Positions 1 to 8,620 of a stretch of 26,631 bases of DNA are shown piece by piece. The translations under genes and the position numbers were made by a program. The stretch lies in NCBI GenBank assembly GCA_002692605.1, contig NZLE01000072.1, positions 1-26,631 of the forward strand, written 5' to 3'. Source of the DNA: Opitutia bacterium (GTDB lineage Bacteria; Verrucomicrobiota; Verrucomicrobiia; Opitutales; Seribacteraceae). Under the pieces are notes generated by a model. It was not told the origin of the DNA. It saw only the letters and a program-made list of their open reading frames with translations, and ran no database searches. The stretch's first letter is position 1, and each line of letters starts with the position of its first letter.

Positions 1-645
1 TTACTTGGACTTGAACGCCTTCGTGGTGAGGAGAGGCAACCGGGCTCATACCTCTTCAAGATTGGAGATCCTCACAATCCTGCATCAAGCCAACTCAAAC
101 GTCTTTACGTGCACGGGGCCGACTCTACCAATTCCCGAACCGTTACGCTGGCCAACCTGACCGGAAGAAAATCCATACTCAGCAGAGTTAGAAATAGCAA
201 AGAACGGCTCATGCACTTACAGCCCGAGACCGGGTTCAGGGAAATCTACCGGATCATCGGAGAAACCGTGGTTACAGTACAGGACTACACTTCAGGCCGT
301 CATTTTGAAGATGCCGTATCGTATGCCTTTTATCCCGTCGATCTTCACACCCGGACGGGAGTGAAGCCAAAACCATTAAAGCGTGGAATTGTCCCAACCG
401 TTCCCATAAGCTCATTGATTCCCAAAGACAGTAAGAACATTATCGTGGCAGGACGTTGCATCAGCAGCGACCGCCTCGCCAATTCGGCATTGCGGGTCCA
501 GGCTGCCTGCATGGGAATGGGACAGGCTGCCGGAGCCACCGCCGCCCTGGCCGTCCGGAACAAAACCACTCCATCCTCCGTTCCCCTGGAGAAGATTCAT
601 GGTCTGCTCCGTGACCACAATGCGATCGTACCGGAAAAATCCTAG
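1..645 (+). CDS. FAD-dependent oxidoreductase, C-terminal part (5' end outside window)
   Basis: The reading frame is open from base 1 to the TAG at 643-645, so the gene begins upstream of the window and about 214 residues are visible. The ending contains GRCISSDRLANSALRVQA followed by a Gly/Ala-rich MGMGQAAGATAALAV stretch, which is the characteristic C-terminal FAD-contacting segment of the FAD_oxidored family (PF12831) common in Planctomycetes and Verrucomicrobia. The Rossmann GxGxxG motif would lie in the missing N-terminus. The substrate cannot be told; relatives are often encoded near sulfatases and glycosidases, as here. The next gene starts 6 bases after the stop, so they are probably co-transcribed. 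An internal ATG at 190 and GTG at 109 are not taken as starts because homologous-looking sequence continues upstream of both. Confidence 0.8.
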   Translation, partial: LLGLERLRGEERQPGSYLFKIGDPHNPASSQLKRLYVHGADSTNSRTVTLANLTGRKSILSRVRNSKERLMHLQPETGFREIYRIIGETVVTVQDYTSGRHFEDAVSYAFYPVDLHTRTGVKPKPLKRGIVPTVPISSLIPKDSKNIIVAGRCISSDRLANSALRVQAACMGMGQAAGATAALAVRNKTTPSSVPLEKIHGLLRDHNAIVPEKS

Positions 646-651
646 AGTATT

Positions 652-1593
652 TTGAACAAACGCCGGATCGTCTCTCTCTTTAACGCCTTGCTGTTTTCAG
701 TGATGGCGGTTTCCGGAGTCCTCGCCTTCATTCAGCCCTTCTCCATCACGACCATTGGGTTGCACGCCCTGACCGGTTTTCTCTTTATCGGGGTGGTCGT
801 TGGCCATATTCTCAATAACTCCACCGCCCTCAAGAAATACTTCAAACATCCGGTTGTCTATTCGGTCATCGGAACCGTGGTTGTGACCAGCGCCCTTTTT
901 CTGTACCAACCCAAACCGGTCAAGGCCCTCCTTGGCCTGAGCGGGAATCTGGGTCCCGCTCTGGACCTTTTCGAACTCAAGGATACCGGTATGACCTACC
1001 GGTATTCCCCCGACCCCGGATACAAGATGGTCCTCGACCTGAGGGCGGGGCCCGGTTTCGATCCGCAAAACCCTCCCCACCTCGCGGTGTGGTTGGAGAA
1101 CCAATCGTTTTATCACATCAAAACCCTGTTCGTCACCGACTCCAATGAAAGCCGGAAGGAACTTCCTTTCTGGGCCTTCAAACGAAAGGGGTGGGAGGAA
1201 GCCAAGAAGGAAGCGGAAGCCGGGGAACTGGATTTGGAAGAGTCACTCGACGCAGTGTCCGGAGCCACGAAAAACGGCTCCTTCGACCCGGCGGACTACA
1301 TTCTTCCCACGGACCAAAACGAATCCATGCCCTACCGGGTGCTATTCGAGGTCAACCAACCCAACGACCCCTCCTCCAAAACCGAGGATCAACCGTCCCT
1401 GGTCTACGAGGTGGAAGTGGACAATTACGACCCCCGCACCTTTCAGCTGCTCGAACTCATCGGATTCCCCGAAGCGGAGGAGGTCGAAGAAAAAACGGAG
1501 TGGTCTCTTCGCTACGCCGACGAACGAATCCAGTCGGCCTTTGACCTCATCGACAGCGCCCTTTTGCAAATCGAACGCAAGCCCGGGAAATAA
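652..1593 (+). CDS. Membrane protein with DUF4405-like N-terminus and DUF2271-like C-terminus
   Basis: A 313-residue protein using a TTG start six bases after the previous stop; no clear Shine-Dalgarno is visible. Three hydrophobic segments lie at about residues 7-28, 36-54 and 69-87. The second holds His38 and, at its end, His52 in a VVVGHILNN context like that of DUF4405, a small membrane domain resembling heme-binding cytochrome b helices. The rest (about 100-310) resembles DUF2271: PHLAVWLENQ, a Trp-rich middle, and VSGATKNGSFDPADY. DUF2271 proteins are predicted periplasmic and often occur with PepSY or FMN-binding redox proteins. A membrane redox role next to an FAD oxidoreductase is plausible but is inference. 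Family assignment is by recognition of patterns, without a profile search. Confidence 0.6.
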   Translation: MNKRRIVSLFNALLFSVMAVSGVLAFIQPFSITTIGLHALTGFLFIGVVVGHILNNSTALKKYFKHPVVYSVIGTVVVTSALFLYQPKPVKALLGLSGNLGPALDLFELKDTGMTYRYSPDPGYKMVLDLRAGPGFDPQNPPHLAVWLENQSFYHIKTLFVTDSNESRKELPFWAFKRKGWEEAKKEAEAGELDLEESLDAVSGATKNGSFDPADYILPTDQNESMPYRVLFEVNQPNDPSSKTEDQPSLVYEVEVDNYDPRTFQLLELIGFPEAEEVEEKTEWSLRYADERIQSAFDLIDSALLQIERKPGK

Positions 1594-1653
1594 TGGTCGG
1601 AATTTTTCCGCTTCGCGTAAGAATCCCGGGGATGAAAACATCCATCAGGTATC

Positions 1654-2232
1654 ATGGCTTCATCCACAGACCGTTTTGATCCGGATTTCGTCGTCCGTCA
1701 GGTTCTCAAGGGGAACCGCGATCGCTTCCGCCTGATCGTCCGGGAATACGGCTTGTTGGTACGCGGATATCTCGCCGCCCGGGTCTACCATCTCGAAGAC
1801 GCCGAGGACTTGGCTCAGGATGCCTTTCTGGTGGCTTTCTCCAAATTGTCCACTTATGAAATCGGCACCAATTTCCGGGCCTGGCTCCTGACCATCGCAA
1901 AATTTCAACTGACCAACCACTGGCGCAAAACCAGCCGAAGGGCCAATGCCATGGACCGCTTCCGCCATGACATTGCCGAGGCCATTCTACCGGATTTGCA
2001 AAAAGCTTCGGAAGAACTCGATCAGGAGAGAATCGGAAACCTGCTCGATTGCATCGCCAAGCTGCCTGACCGCACCCGGCACCTGATTCGGGCCGGCTTG
2101 GATGGCGTGCGCATGGAAACCCTGACCGAGGAACTGAACCTCAAACCCAATGCCCTCTACCAACTGCGCCACCGGGCCCACCAAGCCCTGAGGAAATGCA
2201 TGGAGGAACAATCCCCCGACCCCGCATCATGA
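1654..2232 (+). CDS. ECF-type RNA polymerase sigma factor, PVC-type
   Basis: A 192-residue sigma-70 family protein of ECF size. Region 2 lies at about residues 20-90 and includes EDAEDLAQDAFLVAFSKL (the -10 recognition helix area) and FRAWLLTIAKFQLTNHWRK. Region 4 lies at about 134-185 and includes LPDRTRHLIRAGLDG and the helix-turn-helix METLTEELNLKPNALYQLRHR. This matches the sigma subgroup annotated as Rhodopirellula/Verrucomicrobium type. The ATG at 1654 has a weak AGG about 8 bases upstream. Its stop overlaps the start of the FecR-like gene in the arrangement ATGA, typical of a sigma factor and its membrane regulator. The pair probably responds to an extracytoplasmic cue and may control the secreted enzymes downstream; this regulation is inferred from position. 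Confidence 0.88.
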   Translation: MASSTDRFDPDFVVRQVLKGNRDRFRLIVREYGLLVRGYLAARVYHLEDAEDLAQDAFLVAFSKLSTYEIGTNFRAWLLTIAKFQLTNHWRKTSRRANAMDRFRHDIAEAILPDLQKASEELDQERIGNLLDCIAKLPDRTRHLIRAGLDGVRMETLTEELNLKPNALYQLRHRAHQALRKCMEEQSPDPAS

Positions 2233-3851
2233 GCGATCCATCCAAAGACACCGACTTTCTCGATCTGCTGGCCGCCTGGCACGAAAACAAAAGCCTGACT
2301 CCTGCTCGCAAGAAGGCCCTCCTCGGGCGCTTGGAAAAGGACGAGGCACTCCGCATGGAATTGGCCCGGGAGATTGAAATGGCGGGCCTCACCCGAGCGG
2401 CCCAGGCTGGCGAACCCCGCTGGCTGGAACTCGAAGAGAGACTCGGAGCCACGAAGAACCTGCCCATTGATTTCGAGAGCGAGATCATGGAACGTCTCCG
2501 CAAACCGGAGTCCGAGCCCCGTTCAACGCAAATCCTTGGCCTGAGCGGTTGGGCATGGATCGGGCTGGCCGCCGCCCTTGCCTTCGCCTTCATCAATCCT
2601 TTTGTTCAGAAGCAACCCGACCCCGGAGTGGCCAAACTGATTCGCCTCGAAGGCAACCATGCCGTCTCTCCCGAAAAGCGCATTCTCCACAAGGATGAGA
2701 AGTTTGACATGAAGGAGGGGCTGGTGGAAATGGCTTTCCACGAGACCGGCGTTCACCTGATCGGCACCGGTCCCTTGAGCATGACTCTGCTCGGAAACAA
2801 TCGAATTTTCCTTGACCAAGGGGAAATCAAGTTGGTTGTCCCACCGCAGGGCATTGGCTTCGTGGTCGACACCCTCGAGCGAAAGTTCGTCGACCTCGGG
2901 ACCAGTTTCGTGGTCCGGGCGGGCCCCAGCGGTTCGAAGGTGTTGGTTCTCGACGGCGAGATTGCCGTGGGCAACCGCAACGACCGGGCGAGTCGTTTGA
3001 TGAGCAAGGGTTCCTCTGCGGACTTTGATCGAAACGGGAGCGTCAGCCTACGGGCGGCCCGGCCAAGCGGAGTGCCGGAATTGTCGCTTCCCCCGATGTC
3101 CCCGGGCAAGGCTTCGCTGAGGGGAAGAATCTTCGGCATCAAAGAAGGAGTCTTTCCACCACCGGGTAACCGCGAAGCGGTGAAGAGACAAGCGATTGCC
3201 GGACAATTCCTCCCCCTGATACGCTCCGGCTTCCAAAACCAAGCCCGGTTCGGAAACTTCGTTCAAGGCCGTCCCCTTCGCTTCACCGGCATTGCCGGCA
3301 CCTACGACCGCTTTCCCCTGAGAACCAGTTTGGCCCCCTACTCCGTGGATCGGGGCTGGATGGCCTGGTACTCCGGCGAGGCAAAGCCCCTCGCTTCCGG
3401 GCGCTACCGCTTCTGGGGTTATGCGGACAACAATTTGCTGGTGGCCATAGACCGGAAGCCGGTCTTCGAGGGCTCCCGCTATGACTCTCACTTTCGCAAT
3501 GAGCTCACAATCCCCCGAAACAACCACCCTCTGCTTCCCTGTCTTAACGCAAAGGCGGGTTTCGCGTCAGGCCGGTGGTTTGAGGTTGGGGAGAGACCGG
3601 TCCGGATCGATTTGCTGTTCGGCGAGACCAGTATGACCATGACCTCCGGTCTCCTCCTCGTCGAACGCGAGGGAGCCATCTATGAGAAAACCTATTGGGG
3701 GCAACCCAAGTGGCCTCTCTTCCTCACCGAGTTTCCCGACGAGAATCAATTGGTCGAACTGGACGATCTGCGGATTCGCATGGAGGAAAAAATCATGGGC
3801 TCCTTCTCCGTCTCCGAAGAATCGGTCTGGTCGGTCTTTTCGGGTTCCTAA
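2229..3851 (+). CDS. FecR-domain transmembrane regulator (probable anti-sigma) with PA14-like C-terminus
   Basis: The frame is open from 2196, but the ATG at 2229 overlaps the sigma factor stop (ATGA) and gives a normal FecR-type start, MSDPSKDTDFLDLLAAWHE; this yields 540 residues. The cytoplasmic part (1-100) has the helical DFLDLLAAW...L..E anti-sigma-like N-terminus. One transmembrane segment lies at about 104-124 (WAWIGLAAALAFAFINPFV). A FecR domain follows at about 133-250, with GEIKLVVPP, FVVDTLERKFVDLGTSFVV and VLVLDGEIAVG. Residues about 370-475 (WMAWYSGEAKPLASGRYRF, WGYADNNLLVAIDRKPVF) resemble a PA14-like carbohydrate-binding fold, as if the outer part senses a glycan. Many PVC homologues carry LamG or PA14 in this position. 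The sensing role is inferred. Confidence 0.8.
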   Translation: MSDPSKDTDFLDLLAAWHENKSLTPARKKALLGRLEKDEALRMELAREIEMAGLTRAAQAGEPRWLELEERLGATKNLPIDFESEIMERLRKPESEPRSTQILGLSGWAWIGLAAALAFAFINPFVQKQPDPGVAKLIRLEGNHAVSPEKRILHKDEKFDMKEGLVEMAFHETGVHLIGTGPLSMTLLGNNRIFLDQGEIKLVVPPQGIGFVVDTLERKFVDLGTSFVVRAGPSGSKVLVLDGEIAVGNRNDRASRLMSKGSSADFDRNGSVSLRAARPSGVPELSLPPMSPGKASLRGRIFGIKEGVFPPPGNREAVKRQAIAGQFLPLIRSGFQNQARFGNFVQGRPLRFTGIAGTYDRFPLRTSLAPYSVDRGWMAWYSGEAKPLASGRYRFWGYADNNLLVAIDRKPVFEGSRYDSHFRNELTIPRNNHPLLPCLNAKAGFASGRWFEVGERPVRIDLLFGETSMTMTSGLLLVEREGAIYEKTYWGQPKWPLFLTEFPDENQLVELDDLRIRMEEKIMGSFSVSEESVWSVFSGS

Positions 3852-3939
3852 ATTTCTCACCCCGGTTTACGCTTTTCCGCATTGCCCCCAACCCGACTCT
3901 TTGGATTTAGTATATCTTCCCCCATCTTTTCCCACACAC

Positions 3940-6900
3940 ATGAAAAAAGCCACCTGTCTGCGCCTCACTCTCCTGATAACGCTTTTCCCTTACGCCGTCG
4001 GATTCACCATCTGCCGGGCTCAAGGGACCCTCGACCTGTTCAACGGCAAAGACTTGAGCGGTTGGATCGGCAAGGAGGAATTCTGGAAAGTGGAGAATGG
4101 AACCATCATTGGAGAAACCACCAAGGATAAGCCAACCAAGGGAAACACCTTTTTGATCTGGAAGGGCGGGCAGGTCCGGGATTTCGAGTTCTCCTGTCAG
4201 GTCACTTTCAAAGGCAACAACTCGGGAGTCCAATACCGCAGCGAAGCGGTGGGCGACTTGAAGGATTGCGTGCTGCGCGGCTATCAGGCGGACCTGCATC
4301 CCAAGCAGGAATATTTCGGCATGCTCTACGGAGAAAAGTTCGGCAAGCGGGGAATTATCGCCAAGCGCTGGCAAAAGGCGGATGCCCGAGGCGACAAGGA
4401 GGTCAAGTCTCTTGGGTCGGTGGGCGACAAGACCGAGCTCGACGGAACCCAGTGGAACAAATTGAGCATCATAGCCGTGGGCAACCGCTTGATCCACAAG
4501 GTCAATGACGTGATCACCGTGGACGTCACCGAAAATCATCCCGATGCCATTGCCGAGGGCTATCTCGGTCTCCAACTTCATCAGGGAGCGCCCATGAGAG
4601 TGGAGTTCAAGGATCTCAAGTACCGAAAACTCTCCGGGGCCGAGGGGCAAAAGGCCCTTCGGCGGGCAACCGGTTCCAAACCCAAGAAGCAGGCTTCGAA
4701 ACCTTCTCCACGCCCCAAGCTCGAGTCCCTGGTTCGCTCGGCGACCTCTCCCGCCCGCATCAGGATTGCCGAGGGGTTCGAAATCGACCTGCTTTACTCG
4801 GTGCCGATGGAAAAGCAGGGTTCCTGGGTGGCCATGTGCATGGACGACAAGAACCGGTTGATCGTCAGTGATCAATACGGAGGCATTTACCGATTTCCGG
4901 TGCCGCCGGCCGGTGAAAGGGTCGATCCCGCAAGCATTGAGCAAATCACCTACGCCACCGAGAAGCCCGGCATGGGCACCCCAACTGAGGCTCAAGCCAA
5001 GCTTCCGCTGATCGGACATGCGCAAGGACTCTGTTATGCGTTCGACAGCCTCTACGTCGTGGTCAATTCGCGGTCCAGTTCGACGGGAGCGGGAGTCTTC
5101 CGACTGCTTGACACCGACAAGGACGACCAGTTCGACAAGATCGTCACCATCCGGAAACTCTCCGCAACCGGAGGAGAGCACGGTCCTCACGCGATCCTGC
5201 TGGCTCCGGATGGCAAGCACCTCTACGTGGTGATGGGCAACCAAACCCAATTGCCGGAGGATTACAGCCATTCCAGAGTCCCGGAATTGTGGGCCGAAGA
5301 CCAACTCTTTCCATCCTTGCAGTATTTCATGAAAGGCGCCGAGGCTCCACTCGGACATATTGCCCAAATCGATCCCGAGGGGAAAACCTGGGAAGTGCTT
5401 TCCACCGGATTCCGCAACCAGTACGACGCCGCAGTCAACCGGGAAGGAGAAATCTTCACCTATGATGCGGATATGGAATGGGACATGAACACCCCCTGGT
5501 ACCGCCCCACGCGGGTAAACCACGTCATCGACGGATCCGAGTTCGGGTGGCGCACGGGTTCCGGTAAATTCATGGATTATTGCAGTGATACCTTTGGCGC
5601 CGTGGTTGACGTGGGTCCCGGTTCCCCCACCGGCGTATGCTTCGGATACGGAGCCAAATTTCCCGCAAAGTATCAGAATGCCTTTTTCATCTGCGATTGG
5701 TCCTACGGAAAGTTGTACGCCGTGCATCTCACTCCGAAAGGGTCGAGTTATCTGGGCAGGGTGGAGGAATTCGCAAGCGCCCAACCCTTCCCTCTGACCG
5801 ATCTTGTGGTCAACCCCGAGGATGGAGCCATGTACGTTGCGGTGGGCGGAAGGAAAGTCCAATCGGGACTCTATCGAGTCACCTACGTTGGAGAAGAATC
5901 AACCGCCCCCGTCAAGTCCGTCCCCGGTGGCGAAGAAGCCCGAAAACGCCGGCAGGCTCTGGAAAAATTCGTTCAACGGGGCGTCAAACCCGCAAGTCAA
6001 AATCAATTGAACAAAATCTGGAGCGCTCTGGGAGCCCAGGACCGCGGGATCCGCCATGCCGCCCGGGTCGCCCTCGAAAAGCAACCGGTCGCGAACTGGA
6101 AGAAAAAGCTATTGCCGGAAACGAACCCAGTCATCGCTTCCGCCGCCATGATCGCGCTGGCCCGGGCGGATGGAAAGAGTTCTTCGGACGTTCTCACCAA
6201 AGCCATGTCCCTCAACTACCGAACCGAGAAGAGCTGGCAGCAACGCATTGACCTGCTCCGCTCCATCACTTTGGCTCTTACCCGCGGAGGGGAGCCGCAA
6301 GCCGAACAAAAGAAAAAACTGATCGCCTGGCTTGATCGGATTTATCCCGCCTCCACCCCCGAAGAAAACCGAGATCTTTCGGCGATCATGCAGTTCCTGC
6401 AGGCCCCATCGGCAGCAAGAAAAGGAATGGCGCTCTTAAGGGGAGCCTCCGGACAGGAGGAACAAATCGGTTATGCTCTCAACCTTCGCCATTTGAAATC
6501 CGGATGGACTTCCCTCCTTCGCGAGTCTTATTTCAAATGGTTTGCCCGGGCAGGCAACTTCAAGGGAGGGGCCCGTCTGAGCAACTACTTGGACGGCATC
6601 AAAAAGGATGCGATTGCCAGCGTCCCCGAGTCTCTTATGACGGTAGGTCTCAAAAAGATCATCGAGACAAAACCTCAGTCCAGCGCACCGCAATTCACCT
6701 TCGAGCCACGCGCCTTCGTTAAGAATTGGACCATGAAGGATATGGCGCCTTGGGTGCCCAGCGGAGTTCCCGGCAAACGGGATTTCAAGAATGGCCGCCA
6801 GATGTTTGGCGCGGGAAGCTGTTATGCCTGCCACCGCATCGGCGGAGAAGGAGGGGCGGTTGGCCCCGACCTTACCTCCGTGGGCGGAAAGTTCGGAGCC

Positions 6901-7224
6901 TACGATTTGCTGGAATCGATCGTCGATCCGGGCAAGGAAATCAGCGATCAATACGGTTCGAGCGTATTCAGCCTGTCCGATGGTTCCCAACTCAACGGAC
7001 GAATCATGAACATGCGAAACAACGAGTATTGGGTGAACACCGATATGATGCAACCAAGCTCCGTGACCAAGGTGAAAGCCGAAAACCTGACTTCGATCGA
7101 ACCCTCCGCCATTTCCATGATGCCCCCCGGACTGCTCAACACCATGGACAAGGAAGACATATTGGATTTGATGGCCTACCTGATCGCGGGGGGCAAATCC
7201 GATCATGAACTTTTCACCCGCTAA
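3940..7224 (+). CDS. Secreted DUF1080 / beta-propeller / PVC-type cytochrome c fusion protein
   Basis: The open frame begins at 3682, inside the previous gene, but the ATG at 3940 gives a clear signal peptide (MKKATCLRLTLLITLFPYAV), so 1094 residues are annotated. Residues about 29-233 are DUF1080 (3-keto-disaccharide hydrolase / LamG-like fold): TLDLFNGKDLSGW, then FWKVENGTIIGET. Residues about 270-650 resemble the sorbosone/glucose-dehydrogenase-like propeller found in PVC heme proteins (SDQYGGIYRF, GGEHGPHAILLAPDGKHLYV). Residues about 660-880 are helical and HEAT-like. The C-terminal part is a PVC-type heme domain with Cys961-Tyr-Ala-Cys964-His965 and GPDLTSVGGKF. It probably binds or oxidises a sugar outside the cytoplasm and passes electrons to the heme. 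It lies 33 bases upstream of the sulfatase operon. Having all these domains in one chain is notable. Confidence 0.85.
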   Translation: MKKATCLRLTLLITLFPYAVGFTICRAQGTLDLFNGKDLSGWIGKEEFWKVENGTIIGETTKDKPTKGNTFLIWKGGQVRDFEFSCQVTFKGNNSGVQYRSEAVGDLKDCVLRGYQADLHPKQEYFGMLYGEKFGKRGIIAKRWQKADARGDKEVKSLGSVGDKTELDGTQWNKLSIIAVGNRLIHKVNDVITVDVTENHPDAIAEGYLGLQLHQGAPMRVEFKDLKYRKLSGAEGQKALRRATGSKPKKQASKPSPRPKLESLVRSATSPARIRIAEGFEIDLLYSVPMEKQGSWVAMCMDDKNRLIVSDQYGGIYRFPVPPAGERVDPASIEQITYATEKPGMGTPTEAQAKLPLIGHAQGLCYAFDSLYVVVNSRSSSTGAGVFRLLDTDKDDQFDKIVTIRKLSATGGEHGPHAILLAPDGKHLYVVMGNQTQLPEDYSHSRVPELWAEDQLFPSLQYFMKGAEAPLGHIAQIDPEGKTWEVLSTGFRNQYDAAVNREGEIFTYDADMEWDMNTPWYRPTRVNHVIDGSEFGWRTGSGKFMDYCSDTFGAVVDVGPGSPTGVCFGYGAKFPAKYQNAFFICDWSYGKLYAVHLTPKGSSYLGRVEEFASAQPFPLTDLVVNPEDGAMYVAVGGRKVQSGLYRVTYVGEESTAPVKSVPGGEEARKRRQALEKFVQRGVKPASQNQLNKIWSALGAQDRGIRHAARVALEKQPVANWKKKLLPETNPVIASAAMIALARADGKSSSDVLTKAMSLNYRTEKSWQQRIDLLRSITLALTRGGEPQAEQKKKLIAWLDRIYPASTPEENRDLSAIMQFLQAPSAARKGMALLRGASGQEEQIGYALNLRHLKSGWTSLLRESYFKWFARAGNFKGGARLSNYLDGIKKDAIASVPESLMTVGLKKIIETKPQSSAPQFTFEPRAFVKNWTMKDMAPWVPSGVPGKRDFKNGRQMFGAGSCYACHRIGGEGGAVGPDLTSVGGKFGAYDLLESIVDPGKEISDQYGSSVFSLSDGSQLNGRIMNMRNNEYWVNTDMMQPSSVTKVKAENLTSIEPSAISMMPPGLLNTMDKEDILDLMAYLIAGGKSDHELFTR

Positions 7225-7257
7225 TCCCCTTCCTGGGCTTCCTCTAACCCAATCATC

Positions 7258-8610
7258 ATGAAAACCTCATCAAGCCTTCTTTTCCTCATCAGCGGTTTCA
7301 CCCTGCTATCCGCTCAAAAGTCGCCCAATATCCTCTACGTCATTTCCGATGATCAGGCCTGGACCGATTACGGTTTCATGGGGCACCCTCAGATCAAGAC
7401 GCCCCACTTGGACAAACTCTCCCGAGAAAGCGTCCTTTTCGAACGGGGATACGTACCCACCGCCTTGTGCCGGCCGTCTCTCGCGACCTTGGTCAACGGT
7501 CAGTATGCCCACAAGCACGGGATCACCGGCAACGATCCATCCCCCAAGACCTACCCCCGCGAAAAGGAAGTCTACAACCAAAAGAGAGCGCAGCTGATTT
7601 CTTACCTGGACAAGTTCGAGACCCTCCCCAACTTACTGGGCGAAAAAGGATACCTCAGCCACCAGAGCGGCAAATGGTGGGAAGGGAATTTCAAGCATGG
7701 CGGATTCACCCATGGAATGACCCGTGGGTTCCCGGAAAAAGGGGGACGTCATGGAGACGACGGTCTCAAGATCGGACGATCAGGCTTGCAGCCGATTGAG
7801 GAATTCGTGGACCATTCGATGAAAGAGAACAAACCCTTCTTCTTATGGTACGGCGTATTTCTTCCCCATACCCCGCACAACCCGCCCGAGCGTCTGCTCA
7901 AACCCTACCAAAACCTCGGACTTCCCCTGCCCATTGCCAAGTACTACGCCATGTGCACCTGGTTTGACGAAACCTGCGGACAGCTGATCGAGCTTTTGGA
8001 AAAACGCGGCCTCCGTGATGACACCATCATCGTCTACGTCACCGACAATGGATGGATCCAGAACCCGGAAAAGAACGGGTACGCCCCCCGCTCCAAGCAA
8101 ACCCCTTACGAGGGAGGCATCCGAACACCCATCATGTTCTCCTGGCCGAACGGTAATTTGAAGAATGGAAAGCGTAAGGACGTGGTCTCCTCCATCGATT
8201 TGTTTCCCACCGTTTTGGCAGCGGCCGGAGCCCGCGCCCCCAAAGGGTTACCCGGATTAAACCTTCTCGAAAACTTAAGAAATGAGAAACCCATTAAACG
8301 AAAGGGAATCTTCGGCGAAAGTTTTGCCCATGACGTCGCCGACGTCGAAAACCCCGAGGACTCCCTTATCTTCCGCTGGACCATTGAGGGAAAGTGGAAG
8401 CTGCTCCTGACTTACGACGGAGAGGTCAACCGCTACCAATCGACCCATCCGCGCAAGGAAAAGCGTCCGCAGCTCTTCAACCTGCTCAAGGATCCGCAGG
8501 AAAAAAGGAACCTGGCGGGAGACAACCCGGAAGTGGTGGCAAGACTTGCAGCGAAGATCGGCAAGTGGTGGCCGGTTAAGGAACGCAAGACGCTGACCAA
8601 GTGGGAATAG
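7258..8610 (+). CDS. Secreted sulfatase with atypical CRPSL active-site motif
   Basis: A 450-residue S1-type sulfatase with a signal peptide (MKTSSSLLFLISGFTLLSA). The metal-binding segment is PNILYVISDDQAW, with Asp31 and Asp32. The cysteine to be turned into formylglycine is Cys71 in ALCRPSLATLVNG. The usual motif is CxPxR; here the Arg position is Leu75, with a Thr-to-Asn change in the final TG, though the rest of the fold is intact (SGKWWEG, VYVTDNGW, YEGGIRTPIMFSW, DLFPTVLAAAG, GKWKLLLTYDG). Such CRPSL variants are probably a sulfatase subgroup and not a broken gene, since the frame is full length. It would remove sulfate esters from a polysaccharide fragment in the periplasm or outside. 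It is the first of three sulfatases in one operon; the next starts 10 bases after its stop. Confidence 0.92.
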   Translation: MKTSSSLLFLISGFTLLSAQKSPNILYVISDDQAWTDYGFMGHPQIKTPHLDKLSRESVLFERGYVPTALCRPSLATLVNGQYAHKHGITGNDPSPKTYPREKEVYNQKRAQLISYLDKFETLPNLLGEKGYLSHQSGKWWEGNFKHGGFTHGMTRGFPEKGGRHGDDGLKIGRSGLQPIEEFVDHSMKENKPFFLWYGVFLPHTPHNPPERLLKPYQNLGLPLPIAKYYAMCTWFDETCGQLIELLEKRGLRDDTIIVYVTDNGWIQNPEKNGYAPRSKQTPYEGGIRTPIMFSWPNGNLKNGKRKDVVSSIDLFPTVLAAAGARAPKGLPGLNLLENLRNEKPIKRKGIFGESFAHDVADVENPEDSLIFRWTIEGKWKLLLTYDGEVNRYQSTHPRKEKRPQLFNLLKDPQEKRNLAGDNPEVVARLAAKIGKWWPVKERKTLTKWE

Positions 8611-8620
8611 GGAGGTCGCC

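Noticed and set aside
3882..3913. Sigma-70-type promoter (ttgccc ... tagtat) before the DUF1080 gene
   Set aside because: The spacing of 20 bases is too long and the -35 match weak; not reported as a feature.
3907..5862. 651-residue open frame on the - strand
   Set aside because: It lies wholly opposite the DUF1080/propeller gene, whose + strand domains are convincing. The predicted product has no recognisable domain; it is a shadow of codon bias in a GC-rich gene.
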